This document shows positions 42,900 to 52,184 of a stretch of 64,000 nucleotides of DNA, piece by piece (position 1 is the first letter of the stretch; each line of letters starts with the position of its first letter). The translations under genes and the position numbers were made by a program. Under the pieces are notes generated by a model that searched no databases, was not told the DNA's origin, and saw only the letters and a program-made list of their open reading frames with translations. The DNA comes from Moheibacter lacus. Lineage in GTDB: Bacteria > Bacteroidota > Bacteroidia > Flavobacteriales > Weeksellaceae. Location of the stretch: contig NZ_JACDZE010000001.1 of NCBI RefSeq assembly GCF_014042165.1, forward strand, positions 310,001-374,000, read 5' to 3'.

Positions 42900-43448
42900 T
42901 TAATTTCTAAAATTCCATTCAACCATTAAAAAATTTTCTTCAGTCAACCCAAACTCAAGTGACGACTTTAGCCATTTATTTTGAGTTGATTGAATGTAAT
43001 CTTTTTTCGATCTTTTACTTTCAGCAAAAATTATTTGATCATTTTTCCAAGCAACTACATCCCAGATTCCACCAAAATTGTGTGCATTAATCTTTGCAAT
43101 TTCATTCAATAAATTTTGAATTTTATCATCGTCAATTGCATTATGAGTTTGATGTTTAAACCCTTCTTCATTCCATTCCGTCAAATGAATTGGTTTTAAT
43201 TTTGGTTTTCCATACGTTTCAATCCACCTTGCATTCCAATTGTCCTGCAAAAATAAATTCATAATTGCCAGTTCAGCAAATATTCCAACATTATTAAAAT
43301 CGATACAAGGTTTGCCTCCAAAAGTATTTTTAATTGGAGTTCCGTTCCATTTTTCAAATTCAATTTTGACTTTTGGAATTGAAATTATTTGATTATTTAA
43401 TTCAAAAATTTCGACTGAATTAGGTTTTAGTTTTTCAGGATAAATCAT
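42900..43448 (-). CDS. VRR-NUC-like nuclease-fold protein
   Basis: 182 aa. The C-terminal third has GIWDVVAWKNDQIIFAESKR followed by SKKDYIQSTQNKWL. This matches the PD-(D/E)xK VRR-NUC pattern (G.PD...F.E.K...D...Q..WL), with D130, E143, K145 and Q156 as candidate catalytic residues and E59 as a possible helix Glu. The N-terminal part is not recognised. Bracketed by two copies of a 28-nt palindrome, suggesting acquisition as a cassette. Activity is inferred, not shown. Confidence 0.6.
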   Translation of the reverse strand: MIYPEKLKPNSVEIFELNNQIISIPKVKIEFEKWNGTPIKNTFGGKPCIDFNNVGIFAELAIMNLFLQDNWNARWIETYGKPKLKPIHLTEWNEEGFKHQTHNAIDDDKIQNLLNEIAKINAHNFGGIWDVVAWKNDQIIFAESKRSKKDYIQSTQNKWLKSSLEFGLTEENFLMVEWNFRN

Positions 43449-43500
43449 TTATAAAAAATGTTTTTGAGATTTATATAAAACAAATCTCAAATATAAAAAA

Positions 43501-43528
43501 GTAGAGACGCAATGCATTGCGTCTCTAC
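43501..43528. repeat. 28-nt palindromic repeat, right (perfect) copy
   Basis: GTAGAGACGCAATG joined to its exact reverse complement, preceded by TATAAAAAA. Perfect palindrome, 14-bp arms with no loop. Repeats of this GTAGAGACGC type occur in multiple copies in some Bacteroidota and cyanobacterial genomes. Confidence 0.85.
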
Positions 43529-43552
43529 GAAATATTGGTATCTAAAATAGTT

Positions 43553-44632
43553 TTACTCCAAAATCTCCATATCGAAATAAAGCGTTGCATTTGGTGGAAT
43601 CACACCGCCTGCGCCTTGTGGTCCATAACCCAAATCAGCCGGAATGATCAAGAAAACTTTTGATCCTTTTCTAAACAAAGTCAAAGCTTCCATCCAACCT
43701 TTGATCAATTGGGTTTGCCCTACGATCGCATCCAATGGCTGGTTTCTGTCATGCGAAGAATCCAATTTCTCACCGTCCTTCAGACGCAACGTATAATGTA
43801 CTTTAACTTTTTCACCATTTTTCGGAACAGCTCCATTTCCCTCCTGCTCAATTACATACATCAATCCGGATTCTGTTTTCTGTGCATTGGCAGTCAAATC
43901 TTTCTGGCGTTGGATTTCTTTGTCTTTTTCGGCTTGTGCTTTGGCATTAATTTCTGCCAATTTCGCTTCATGAGCCGCTTCCGCTTTGGCAAAAGCTTCT
44001 CCTCCATCGTATTTTTTATATTGGTCACCTTTTTTGATGATGTGAACATGGTTGATCACGACATCTTCAACCGGACGATCTTGCGCACCTTTTTTCACAT
44101 TGGCAATCGTATCGATCACATCCAGTCCGTCGACCACTTGACCGAAAATCGTGTGTTTTCCATCCAACCAAGGTGTCGGAACTTCTGTGATAAAAAACTG
44201 GCTTCCGTTGGTTCCTGGACCTGCGTTTGCCATGGAAAGAATTCCTTTTTTGTCATGCTTTCTATCAGAGAAAAATTCATCTGCAAAATCATATCCGGGA
44301 CCGCCAGTTCCTTTTCCGTCGGGATCTCCACCTTGGATCATGAAATCTTTGATCACACGGTGAAATACGATTCCGTCGTAATAAGGCGTTCCAAGTGGTT
44401 TGGCTTTATTTTCTTTGGTTCCCTCGGCCAGACCGACGAAATTGGCTACCGTAAGTGGCGCTTCTTGCTCAAATAGTTCGATGGTCATGTTTCCTTTGTT
44501 TGTTTCCATTTGGGCATACAAACCATCCTTTAAACTGCTGTATTCTTCTTTACTCATTGATTCTGGTATTTTGACTGTAGAACAACTCGTTACAAGCGCT
44601 GCTACGGTCAGGATTGTTATTAATTTTTTCAT
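43553..44632 (-). CDS. Lipoprotein peptidyl-prolyl isomerase, cyclophilin-FKBP fusion
   Basis: 359 aa. Lipobox LVTSC (Cys17). Cyclophilin domain about 30-205 ([59 protein letters not shown]). A charged Lys/Gln/Ala linker leads to a C-terminal FKBP domain ([60 protein letters not shown]). Two isomerase folds on one outer-envelope lipoprotein, next to GldI. Confidence 0.93.
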   Translation of the reverse strand: MKKLITILTVAALVTSCSTVKIPESMSKEEYSSLKDGLYAQMETNKGNMTIELFEQEAPLTVANFVGLAEGTKENKAKPLGTPYYDGIVFHRVIKDFMIQGGDPDGKGTGGPGYDFADEFFSDRKHDKKGILSMANAGPGTNGSQFFITEVPTPWLDGKHTIFGQVVDGLDVIDTIANVKKGAQDRPVEDVVINHVHIIKKGDQYKKYDGGEAFAKAEAAHEAKLAEINAKAQAEKDKEIQRQKDLTANAQKTESGLMYVIEQEGNGAVPKNGEKVKVHYTLRLKDGEKLDSSHDRNQPLDAIVGQTQLIKGWMEALTLFRKGSKVFLIIPADLGYGPQGAGGVIPPNATLYFDMEILE

Positions 44633-44741
44633 CTCTTACTCATTATTGTTTTTAAAGGTCAGATGGAATTTGCTTTTAATTTTGAATTGTTTTTCGATTC
44701 TAAAAGCCAATTTCATTTTATGTCAATTATTTCGGTCAAAT

Positions 44742-45278
44742 TTAATTCGATTTCTTTTGAATTTCCTGTATTTTGATTTTAAATATCAAAGGTTCATTTC
44801 CCAGTATTTTATTACGGTCGCCATATCCGCCATAAGCCAAAAAAGAAGGCAATAAAACCGTTGCCGCATCTCCTTTTTCGATCATCTGCAATGCAAATTG
44901 AATGCCTCTAGGCAAATCGGACCTTCCCATCATGATGGTTTGGGTTCCGGTTTCGGCTTCTGAATAAATTATTTCGTCATCAAAATTGGAAACCGAATAA
45001 GCATATTTCACCACATCACCTGATTTGGCCATGGTTTGGGTGGTTTCACCCGAATTGGAAATCCAAAATCCATATGAAGTTCTTTGAAATTTCAAATCTG
45101 AACGATCGATGTAATTTTGAATCAACGCATTGTCTTCATCCAGAATTTGTTTGTTTCGGTCATGCGAAAATTCCATGAATTTCGCACGGTCGTCATCATA
45201 ACTCACCGGATATTGCACCACTTTATTTTTACAAGCTGCAAGACTTAATATTGCGCATATTAAAGCGATTTTTTTCAA
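44742..45278 (-). CDS. gldI: GldI-like FKBP-type peptidyl-prolyl isomerase lipoprotein
   Basis: 178 aa. Lipobox SLAAC (Cys16). FKBP domain with GDVVKYAYSVSNFDDEIIYS, LPRGIQFALQMIEKGDAATVLLPSFLAYG. GldI is a gliding-motility lipoprotein in Flavobacterium, located beside an nrnA-like gene, as here (ATGA overlap). GldI is needed for motility in species that have it; this strain's motility cannot be judged. Confidence 0.85.
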   Translation of the reverse strand: MKKIALICAILSLAACKNKVVQYPVSYDDDRAKFMEFSHDRNKQILDEDNALIQNYIDRSDLKFQRTSYGFWISNSGETTQTMAKSGDVVKYAYSVSNFDDEIIYSEAETGTQTIMMGRSDLPRGIQFALQMIEKGDAATVLLPSFLAYGGYGDRNKILGNEPLIFKIKIQEIQKKSN

Positions 45279-46297
45279 ATTTCTACGGCTTTTAGTTCTT
45301 CTTGATAATCATTCAATAATGCTCGGAATTTCGCCAAAGTTTCTTCTTTGCTCAATTCTGAGCGACCTCCGGCTGCATTGATGTGTCCGCCGCCGTTAAA
45401 ATGTTTACGAGCAAATGTATTGACGTCAAAATTTCCTTTGGATCGAAATGAAATTTTGATGTAATCATGTTGTTGATCTTCAATAAAAATAACGGAAAAC
45501 ACAAAATCATTGATCCCCAAACCATAATTGACAAAACCTTCTGTATCACCTTTTTGTGAACTGAATTCCAGTTGTTGCTCACGCGACAAAAACATACAAG
45601 AAGCCCGATGTTCCGGAAAGGTTTCCATAGAATCCAGCGCGAGCCCCAAAAGCTTTAAACGATTGGGGGATTGCGTATCAAAAACGTTGTTGTTAATTTT
45701 ATCGATTTCGATCCCGCGATCGAGCAATTCTGCAACCACTCTATGCGTGGCAGATGAAGTATTTCGGAAACGGAAATTCCCGGTATCGGTCATGATGCCG
45801 GTGTAAATGCATTCGGCAATGGTTTTATCGATCAAATCCAAATCGCCCATTTTCTCGATGAAATTATAAATCATCTGACATGTGGCAGGAATAGTGACGT
45901 CCGAATACATAAAATCAAATTCTTCCGGTTCTTGATGATGGTCGATCATGACTTTTGGTGCCGAAGAACGTTGCAACCAATCTCCCACTTCATCAATCCT
46001 GGCAATCGAATTGAAATCGAGAATGAAGATCAATTCGGCTTTTTCAATCAAAATTCTGGATTTCGCAGGATTGTATTCGCCGATGTTGATTTTCTTTGCA
46101 CCGTCCATCCATTTCAGGAATTTGGGGAAGTCATTGGGCGCAACGATTTCACATTCATGACCCAGTTTGGATAGATAATGTAACATCGCTAAAGTCGACC
46201 CAATTGCATCACCATCCGGATTTCGGTGTGGAATCAATACAATTCGTTTGGGCTGGCTGAGCAAGTTTTTCAGCTGATCAAAATTCTCCATTTGCAT
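45275..46297 (-). CDS. nrnA: DHH/DHHA1 phosphoesterase (NrnA-like oligoribonuclease)
   Basis: 340 aa. DHH motifs: HRNPDGDAIGSTLAM near the N-terminus, LDFNSIARIDEVGDW, MIDHHQEPEEF (DHH), TGIMTDTGNFRF, and the DHHA1 motif GGGHINAAGG at the C-terminus. Degrades nanoRNA and pAp. The start may be ATG 46291 instead. Confidence 0.92.
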   Translation of the reverse strand: MQMENFDQLKNLLSQPKRIVLIPHRNPDGDAIGSTLAMLHYLSKLGHECEIVAPNDFPKFLKWMDGAKKINIGEYNPAKSRILIEKAELIFILDFNSIARIDEVGDWLQRSSAPKVMIDHHQEPEEFDFMYSDVTIPATCQMIYNFIEKMGDLDLIDKTIAECIYTGIMTDTGNFRFRNTSSATHRVVAELLDRGIEIDKINNNVFDTQSPNRLKLLGLALDSMETFPEHRASCMFLSREQQLEFSSQKGDTEGFVNYGLGINDFVFSVIFIEDQQHDYIKISFRSKGNFDVNTFARKHFNGGGHINAAGGRSELSKEETLAKFRALLNDYQEELKAVEI

Positions 46298-46382
46298 AGT
46301 TTGCGAAGATAAACTATTGTGTAGAATTGAACAAAGTATAATTCGAAATCTGGTATTGAGAACCTTAACTACTTAATAAATA

Positions 46383-47222
46383 TCACAAATCTCTCTTTTT
46401 CAATAACCTATAAGAAAGAAATAAAAATATGAAGGTATAAATAATGGAAGCTACTACAAATGTCCAATCTACTGTTGAATATTTAAAAACAGAACCTCCA
46501 AACACAAATCCTTCCATGCTCATTTTTGGGAGGTCAATCAATTTGGAAGAAGTGTTTAATGGAAGATAGTTGGAAATAAAAACACCATATGGATCTACTT
46601 TTTCGAGTCCTTTTTCCATCCAAGCTTTAAATAAAAATTCAACAGCCGAAATTGTTCCTTCTCCCATCCAAAGCACGATCAATCCCAAAAAAGCAAAAGC
46701 CGCTTTACGCAGTAAAATTGCTAAGAACAAAGCAATAGCAAAAAACAAATTCAACTTTAAAAAATAGGCTCCTACGAACTCCATTCCTTTAAAAATCCCT
46801 TCTTCAGATTGCGAAAAAGTCAACCCCAGAAACAAACAAATGCCCAATACAAAAACCGTGGAAAGGGAAGCAAATATCAAATTGGTTAAAATTTTTGAAG
46901 TCAAAAATTCTTTTTTGCTCAAACCATCGATCAAATTTTGTTTCAAAGTCCCGTTGGAGAACTCATTGGTCACGTTGGTAATAATGATAACCGCAATGAA
47001 GATTTTAGCAATTGCCACCAAAAATGTAATGTTTTGCCAAACAAAAGGAAAATCAAAAGTTCCGAGTTTCGCTATATCCAATTTCATCCCACCTATTTCA
47101 GGCTTGATCAGCGATAAAATCCCGCCGATCGCAAGCAGCATGAGGAAATAAATGATGGTGAAAATTCGGGTGGCTTTGTAATAAAAAATCTTATTCCATT
47201 CTATTTTGAGTAATCTGAGCAT
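46383..47222 (-). CDS. ABC transporter permease
   Basis: 279 aa with about six transmembrane helices, ABC-2 type. Paired with the ATPase gene one base upstream. Substrate unknown; bacitracin/lantibiotic-type exporters share this layout. Confidence 0.85.
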   Translation of the reverse strand: MLRLLKIEWNKIFYYKATRIFTIIYFLMLLAIGGILSLIKPEIGGMKLDIAKLGTFDFPFVWQNITFLVAIAKIFIAVIIITNVTNEFSNGTLKQNLIDGLSKKEFLTSKILTNLIFASLSTVFVLGICLFLGLTFSQSEEGIFKGMEFVGAYFLKLNLFFAIALFLAILLRKAAFAFLGLIVLWMGEGTISAVEFLFKAWMEKGLEKVDPYGVFISNYLPLNTSSKLIDLPKMSMEGFVFGGSVFKYSTVDWTFVVASIIYTFIFLFLSYRLLKKRDL

Positions 47223-47223
47223 C

Positions 47224-48126
47224 TTAATTTTGGTTTTGGGTGATTTGTAAAAATTGGTTTTCCAGGCTTTCTTTTCGTTTCACCAAATGGGTCAAAACGA
47301 TTCCTTTTTCAAACAATATCCGGTTCAAACTTTCTGCGCTTAAATCTTCTTTTAAAATGGCTTTGATCTGGCTGCCATTTTCCGCAATTTTATCAAAAGC
47401 GGTTATGGAATTCAAGGCTTGAAATAAAACGGAATTATCCGCAGAAGAAAGTTCAAAATACCCAAAACTCGCCGTCATTTCGTCTACACGACCACTGTAA
47501 AGCGTTTTTCCTTTTTCTAAAATTACCACATGCGAACAAACTTTCTCCACTTCATCCAACAAGTGACTTGCCAGAATGATCGTCGTTCCTTTTGCTGCAA
47601 TATCGAGTATGATTTCACGGATTTTGATGATACCTTGCGGATCGAGACCGTTGGTCGGCTCATCCAAAATCAAGACATCGGGATCATTTAACATCGCAGC
47701 AGCAATCGCCAAACGCTGTTTCATCCCAAGTGAAAAAGTGGAAAATTTGTCTTTTTTACGGTCTAACAATCCTACGATTGATAACTTCTCATCGATCTTA
47801 GATTTGGAAGCACCTTTTATCAAAGCTACATTTTCCAGATTTTTCTCAGCCGACAAATAAGGATAAAAATTAGGTCGCTCGATGATGGCGCCAACTTTTT
47901 TAAGCGAATCAATGGAATGTTCTTTTTCAAACCACCGCCAGTGACCGTCCGTAGGATTTACCACGTTCAAAATCATCCCAAGTGTAGTGGATTTCCCACT
48001 TCCATTTGGACCGAGCAATCCATAAACATTTCCCTTCTCGACCGAAAAACTGAGGTTGTCCACAGCGGTCATACGTCCAAATTTTTTGGTGAGATGGTTG
48101 ATTTCCAATACTTTTTCCATAGCCAT
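47224..48126 (-). CDS. ABC transporter ATPase
   Basis: 300 aa; the start may be ATG 48120. Walker A GPNGSGKST, signature FSLGMKQRL, Walker B VLILDEPTNGLDPQG, H-loop ASHLLDEVEK. C-terminal about 80 residues typical of BcrA-like ATPases. Partner of the downstream permease. Confidence 0.93.
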   Translation of the reverse strand: MAMEKVLEINHLTKKFGRMTAVDNLSFSVEKGNVYGLLGPNGSGKSTTLGMILNVVNPTDGHWRWFEKEHSIDSLKKVGAIIERPNFYPYLSAEKNLENVALIKGASKSKIDEKLSIVGLLDRKKDKFSTFSLGMKQRLAIAAAMLNDPDVLILDEPTNGLDPQGIIKIREIILDIAAKGTTIILASHLLDEVEKVCSHVVILEKGKTLYSGRVDEMTASFGYFELSSADNSVLFQALNSITAFDKIAENGSQIKAILKEDLSAESLNRILFEKGIVLTHLVKRKESLENQFLQITQNQN

Positions 48127-48227
48127 AGTTCAATTCGAAGTTTAAATTTCGTTTGTTATTTAGTAGTCGTTTTGATAAAAATGTAACAGTTGAATGGGAA
48201 TTTTTCCTAAATCCTTCTTTTTTAGGA

Positions 48228-48524
48228 TCAATTCATCTTTGAAAGAAAGTTTTCCGGGTTTTCAGCAAAGGTTTCTTTGCAACCTGCGCTGCAAAATCCA
48301 TAAACCTTACCTTGATACTGAATCGTGTCGGACAAATGTTCGGCCGTTTTCATCCCACAAACCGGATCCAAATCATTTTCAACCTCCACATCTAATTTAT
48401 GTGCAGCATGCATCATCTGCTCATCTGCCTTGTGAACCTCAATTTCAGTTTGTTCCTCCTTTTGATTACAAGAAATTGCCATAATGGATAAAATACTAAC
48501 CGATAAAATTTGGATGGTTTTCAT
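48228..48524 (-). CDS. YHS-domain lipoprotein (metal-binding)
   Basis: 98 aa. Lipobox MAISC (Cys19). A YHS domain: DPVCGM, then YGFCSAGCKETFAENPENFL. YHS domains bind metals such as copper or zinc and often accompany copper-handling proteins. The SCO gene is just upstream (32-bp gap), supporting copper delivery or protection. Confidence 0.88.
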   Translation of the reverse strand: MKTIQILSVSILSIMAISCNQKEEQTEIEVHKADEQMMHAAHKLDVEVENDLDPVCGMKTAEHLSDTIQYQGKVYGFCSAGCKETFAENPENFLSKMN

Positions 48525-48556
48525 ATTTGAAATGTTTTTTGAATTTTAAATTTAAA

Positions 48557-49213
48557 TTATTCTTCTAATAGTTTTTTGATGTCTTCTTTCAGCCATTCGA
48601 TCTGCGGATGATATTGCCCGGCAAGACTTCCGTTTTTCCCTTCCGGATCTGTATAATTAAGCCCCGAATAATATAAAATCGGAAAGCCCCGTTCGTCATA
48701 TCGAGATCGAATTTTCCCGTTTTTATCGATAAGAGCCAATTTACCACTGTGATTCAATCCTTCGGCTGTCGACTCGTCTTCGCCTACATAAATATTAAAT
48801 TCAGTACTCAGCTTGTAGATATAATCACGATCACCGGTAAGGAAATGCCAATTCGGATTTTGAATCCCCAAACGGTCTGCATGGATTTTCAGATTTTCAG
48901 GCGTATCTCTTTTTGGATCAATCGTGATGGAAATCACCCCAAAATTGGAATCGGAAATAGCCTTTTCCACTTCTTTGAGATTTTGATTCATGATCGGACA
49001 AATCGTAGGACAATTGGTAAAAAAAAATTCGACGACATAAACTTTCCCGAGCATATCTTGATCGGAAATCGTTTGATTATTTTGGTTGGTCAATTCAAAT
49101 TTCGGGACATCCATGACCTGAAACAATTCCTCATTTGTTTGATTTCGCCAAATATAAACCAGCAAAGGGACTATGGTTACGAGAGCCAGTATTAAACCTA
49201 ATTTTTTCTTCAC
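48557..49213 (-). CDS. SCO-type copper chaperone
   Basis: 218 aa, GTG start. N-terminal membrane anchor, then the thioredoxin-like SCO domain with CPTIC (C68, C72) and a distal His in GLNHSGKLALID. Delivers copper to the CuA site of cytochrome c oxidase, or acts as a thiol reductase. Strong promoter immediately upstream of the start codon. Confidence 0.92.
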   Translation of the reverse strand: MKKKLGLILALVTIVPLLVYIWRNQTNEELFQVMDVPKFELTNQNNQTISDQDMLGKVYVVEFFFTNCPTICPIMNQNLKEVEKAISDSNFGVISITIDPKRDTPENLKIHADRLGIQNPNWHFLTGDRDYIYKLSTEFNIYVGEDESTAEGLNHSGKLALIDKNGKIRSRYDERGFPILYYSGLNYTDPEGKNGSLAGQYHPQIEWLKEDIKKLLEE

Positions 49214-49217
49214 TTTA

Positions 49218-49247
49218 CAAATTTAAGGTTTAAATGATTTGAACAAA
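49218..49247 (-). promoter_or_regulatory. Consensus promoter of the SCO gene, adjacent to GTG
   Basis: Minus-strand TTTG, 18-nt spacer, TAAATTTG, then TAAA and GTG 49213. Full consensus promoter with only 4 nt before the start codon, so a leaderless transcript is likely. Confidence 0.65.
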
Positions 49248-49252
49248 CGAAC

Positions 49253-49277
49253 TTAACCTGATTAGAATCATGGTTAA
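49253..49277. promoter_or_regulatory. Inverted repeat in the divergent SCO/heme promoter region
   Basis: TTAACC-TGATT-AG-AATCA-T-GGTTAA: two nested inverted-repeat blocks, with one extra T. Adjacent to the SCO -33 element and about 60 nt upstream of the heme operon promoter. Candidate site for a metal-responsive repressor. Confidence 0.45.
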
Positions 49278-49337
49278 AAAAAGTATAAAATCGGGGATTT
49301 CTGATCGAGGCGCTTAACTTATGTAAAATTAATTCAA

Positions 49338-49345
49338 TAGTTTTG
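49338..49345 (+). promoter_or_regulatory. -7 promoter element of the heme operon
   Basis: TAGTTTTG, 39 nt before ATG 49385. No TTG at the -33 spacing. Confidence 0.5.
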
Positions 49346-49384
49346 CGCTTATTTAGATTTAATAAAAATTAAAAAACCTCACGA

Positions 49385-50260
49385 ATGAAAAAAATAACTT
49401 TAATGTTAGCGGTAGCTGTTTCGTTATCGGCCATTTCATGTAAAACTGATAATAAAGAAGTTAAGGATAAAGACGCAACCGAACAACCGGTTTCTGAAAA
49501 CAAAATCGTCACCTTAAATGGTGCGATCACAGAAACGGTTGCGGCGCTTGGAAAAGGTAGTGAAATCGTAGGAAAAGACGTGACCAGCACTTTTCCGGCA
49601 GATTTAACTGCAAAAGATTTGGGACATGTAGGGAGAGGAATGACGATAGAAGGATTGATGTCTGTTAATCCAACTTTGATCATCGGGACTTCAAAAGAAG
49701 AAAATCCTGATTTGATGGGAAAAATCAAAGAATCAGGAATCCAATTGGAATTGATCAACCAAGAATATTCGGTTGAAGGCGCAAAAAAATTGATCAAAGA
49801 CGTTGCTGGAATCGTTGGCGTAACTGAATTTCAAAATTTAAATGATAAGATCGATGCAGACATTGCGCAAATCAAACCTTTTGAGAAAAAACCAAAAGTA
49901 CTTTTCATTTATGCACGTGGCGCCGGGAACTTAATGGTAGCCGGAACTGGAACGCCGATGGAGGCTTTGATCAAAATCGCCGGAGCTGAACCTGCCGTTA
50001 CTGAATTTGCAGATTTCAAACCTTTGACACCAGAATCTTTGGTTCAGGGAAATCCAGATGTGATTTTGATGTTTGATTCAGGCGTTCAGAGCATGGGCGG
50101 AGTCGATGGACTTTTAAAAGTTCCAGGTGTAGTACAAACCAATGCAGGTAAAAACAAAAAAATCGTAACCATGGACGGTGGTTTGATGTCCAACTTCGGA
50201 CCTAGAGTGGGTGAAGCTGCTTTGGAGTTGAATCAAAAATTAGCTGAAGCTACTAAATAA
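49385..50260 (+). CDS. Heme/hemin ABC transporter substrate-binding lipoprotein (HmuT-like)
   Basis: 291 aa. Lipobox LSAISC (Cys19). Class III periplasmic binding fold: NGAITETVAALGKGSEIVGKD, SVNPTLIIGTSKE, YARGAGNLMVAGTGTPM (typical HmuT block) and ESLVQGNPDVILMFDSGVQSMGGVDGLL. Binds heme for the downstream permease and ATPase. First gene of the operon. Confidence 0.9.
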   Translation: MKKITLMLAVAVSLSAISCKTDNKEVKDKDATEQPVSENKIVTLNGAITETVAALGKGSEIVGKDVTSTFPADLTAKDLGHVGRGMTIEGLMSVNPTLIIGTSKEENPDLMGKIKESGIQLELINQEYSVEGAKKLIKDVAGIVGVTEFQNLNDKIDADIAQIKPFEKKPKVLFIYARGAGNLMVAGTGTPMEALIKIAGAEPAVTEFADFKPLTPESLVQGNPDVILMFDSGVQSMGGVDGLLKVPGVVQTNAGKNKKIVTMDGGLMSNFGPRVGEAALELNQKLAEATK

Positions 50261-50338
50261 TAATCATTTCAGATCTCCAAACTACTCCTTCAGATTTTAC
50301 AAAAGTCAAGGTAATTTTGTAAGTCTTTTTTTTATAAA

Positions 50339-51373
50339 ATGCAAAACAAATTATTCCTATATCTCAGTTCTGGTATCCTTTTGCTCATTCTTTTGGCGAT
50401 TGGATCTTTGTACATGGGTGTTTATGATTTTGGTGGGAAATCACCCTTAAATGTTTTGCAAGGAATCCTATCAAATGATCCTAACATTTCACCCAGTGAA
50501 AAATATGTACTATGGGATGTACGGATGGCCAGAATCATCATGGCGATTTTGATCGGAAGTATTCTAGCCGTTTCTGGAACAGTGATGCAAGGGATGTTTA
50601 AAAATCCATTGGCAACTCCTGATTTAATTGGAATCACAGCCGGTGCTACTTTAATGGCTGCGATTACCATCGTTTTGGGTTCTTATTTTAGAGAATATTT
50701 ACCTGAATTTTTGCAATTATCACTTTTGAGTATTGCCGCATTTATCGGCGCTTTGGTGACGACTTTTGCGGTTTATCGAATTTCCACAACCCAAGGAAAA
50801 ACCAATGTGGTGATCATGTTGCTTTCAGGTGTTGCGATTTCGGCATTGGGTTTTGCGATCGTAGGATTTTTGATTTATTTATCGAAAGATGAACAGTTAA
50901 GAGATTTGACCTTTTGGAATTTAGGAAGTTTAGGAGGAGCTACTTGGACCAAAAATGGCATCCTGTTAGCAGTTTTGGTTCTTTCTTATATTGTTTTGAT
51001 CAATAAAGGAAAAGCGCTAAACGCCATGATGTTAGGCGAAAAAGATGCCGAACATTTGGGTATTCCGGTTGAGAGAATCAAAAAACAAATCGTCGTTTTA
51101 ACAGCTTTGATGGTCGGAGCATGTGTGGCATTTTCCGGAACCATTGGATTTGTCGGTTTGATTGTTCCCTATATTTTGCGTTTGATATTTAAATCCAATT
51201 ATCAACTCGTCCTTCCACTTTCTGCCGTGATGGGAAGTATTTTGTTGTTGGTTGCCGATACCTTTAGCCGTACAATCGTTGCGCCATCCGAAATCCCAAT
51301 TGGCGTTATCACAGCGTTTTTAGGTGCTCCGGTATTTATCGCAATTTTGATTCGTTTTAAAAATTCCATGTGA
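50339..51373 (+). CDS. FecCD-type heme ABC permease (HmuU-like)
   Basis: 344 aa, about ten transmembrane helices. Conserved FecCD segments: VRMARIIMAILIGSILAVSGTVMQGMFKNPLATPDLIG, WNLGSLGGATW, GTIGFVGLIVPYILRLIF. Follows the binding protein by 78 bp. Confidence 0.93.
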   Translation: MQNKLFLYLSSGILLLILLAIGSLYMGVYDFGGKSPLNVLQGILSNDPNISPSEKYVLWDVRMARIIMAILIGSILAVSGTVMQGMFKNPLATPDLIGITAGATLMAAITIVLGSYFREYLPEFLQLSLLSIAAFIGALVTTFAVYRISTTQGKTNVVIMLLSGVAISALGFAIVGFLIYLSKDEQLRDLTFWNLGSLGGATWTKNGILLAVLVLSYIVLINKGKALNAMMLGEKDAEHLGIPVERIKKQIVVLTALMVGACVAFSGTIGFVGLIVPYILRLIFKSNYQLVLPLSAVMGSILLLVADTFSRTIVAPSEIPIGVITAFLGAPVFIAILIRFKNSM

Positions 51374-52149
51374 TGATCAAAGGGAAAAACATCAACTATT
51401 CGCACAAAGAATTTGACATTTTAAAAGAGGTCAATGTGGAAATGCTAAAGGGAGAATTTCTCGCTATCGTAGGACCAAACGGCGCCGGTAAATCGACTTT
51501 GTTAAGTATTTTGGCCAATGAATTAACAGCCAAAAACAAAAATAAAATTTGGTTTAAAGAAAAAGAATTCAAACACTGGAATTTAAAAGATTTGGCTAAA
51601 AACAAAGCCAAATTTTCCCAGCATAACCCAAATGACATCACCTTAAACGTAAAAGATGTCGTGATGATGGGTCGCTATCCTTATTTCTATACGACACCTA
51701 ATCACGAGGATTTTCAAGCAACTGAAGATGCGATGAAAGAAACAGATGTTTTTCATTTAAAAGAGCGGGAATATAACCATCTTTCAGGAGGTGAAAAACA
51801 AAGGGTGCATTTGGCAAGAGTCTTGACACAACTTAAAAATGAAGTGGCAGAAAAGCTTTTATTTTTGGATGAACCATTGAACAATTTGGATGTAAAGCAC
51901 CAATACAAAGTTTTACAAACCATCAAAGATTTTACGCTAAAGTCCAATTCGGCCATCGTGGTTTTACACGATTTAAATCTGGCGGCGCAATTTGCAGATA
52001 AAATAATATTGATGAAAAACGGGAAAATTACAGCAGACGGAAAACCCCAAGATGTTTTTGTAAAAGAAATCATCCAAGAAGCTTATAATTTCCCTTGTGT
52101 TATTTTTAACAATCCGGTTACCCAAAAACCCATGATCGTGTTTGGGTAA
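51373..52149 (+). CDS. Heme ABC transporter ATPase (HmuV-like)
   Basis: 258 aa from ATG 51373 (TGATG overlap with the permease). Walker A GPNGAGKST, signature LSGGEKQR, Walker B LLFLDEPLNNLD, H-loop LHDLN. Powers heme import. Confidence 0.93.
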   Translation: MIKGKNINYSHKEFDILKEVNVEMLKGEFLAIVGPNGAGKSTLLSILANELTAKNKNKIWFKEKEFKHWNLKDLAKNKAKFSQHNPNDITLNVKDVVMMGRYPYFYTTPNHEDFQATEDAMKETDVFHLKEREYNHLSGGEKQRVHLARVLTQLKNEVAEKLLFLDEPLNNLDVKHQYKVLQTIKDFTLKSNSAIVVLHDLNLAAQFADKIILMKNGKITADGKPQDVFVKEIIQEAYNFPCVIFNNPVTQKPMIVFG

Positions 52150-52184
52150 TCTTAATTTAATTTGAATTAAACGAAACAAAAAAT

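Noticed and set aside
43709-44476. Long plus-strand ORF opposite the cyclophilin-FKBP gene
   Set aside because: Phe/Cys/Ser-rich text antisense to a clear lipoprotein isomerase; no start context or motif.
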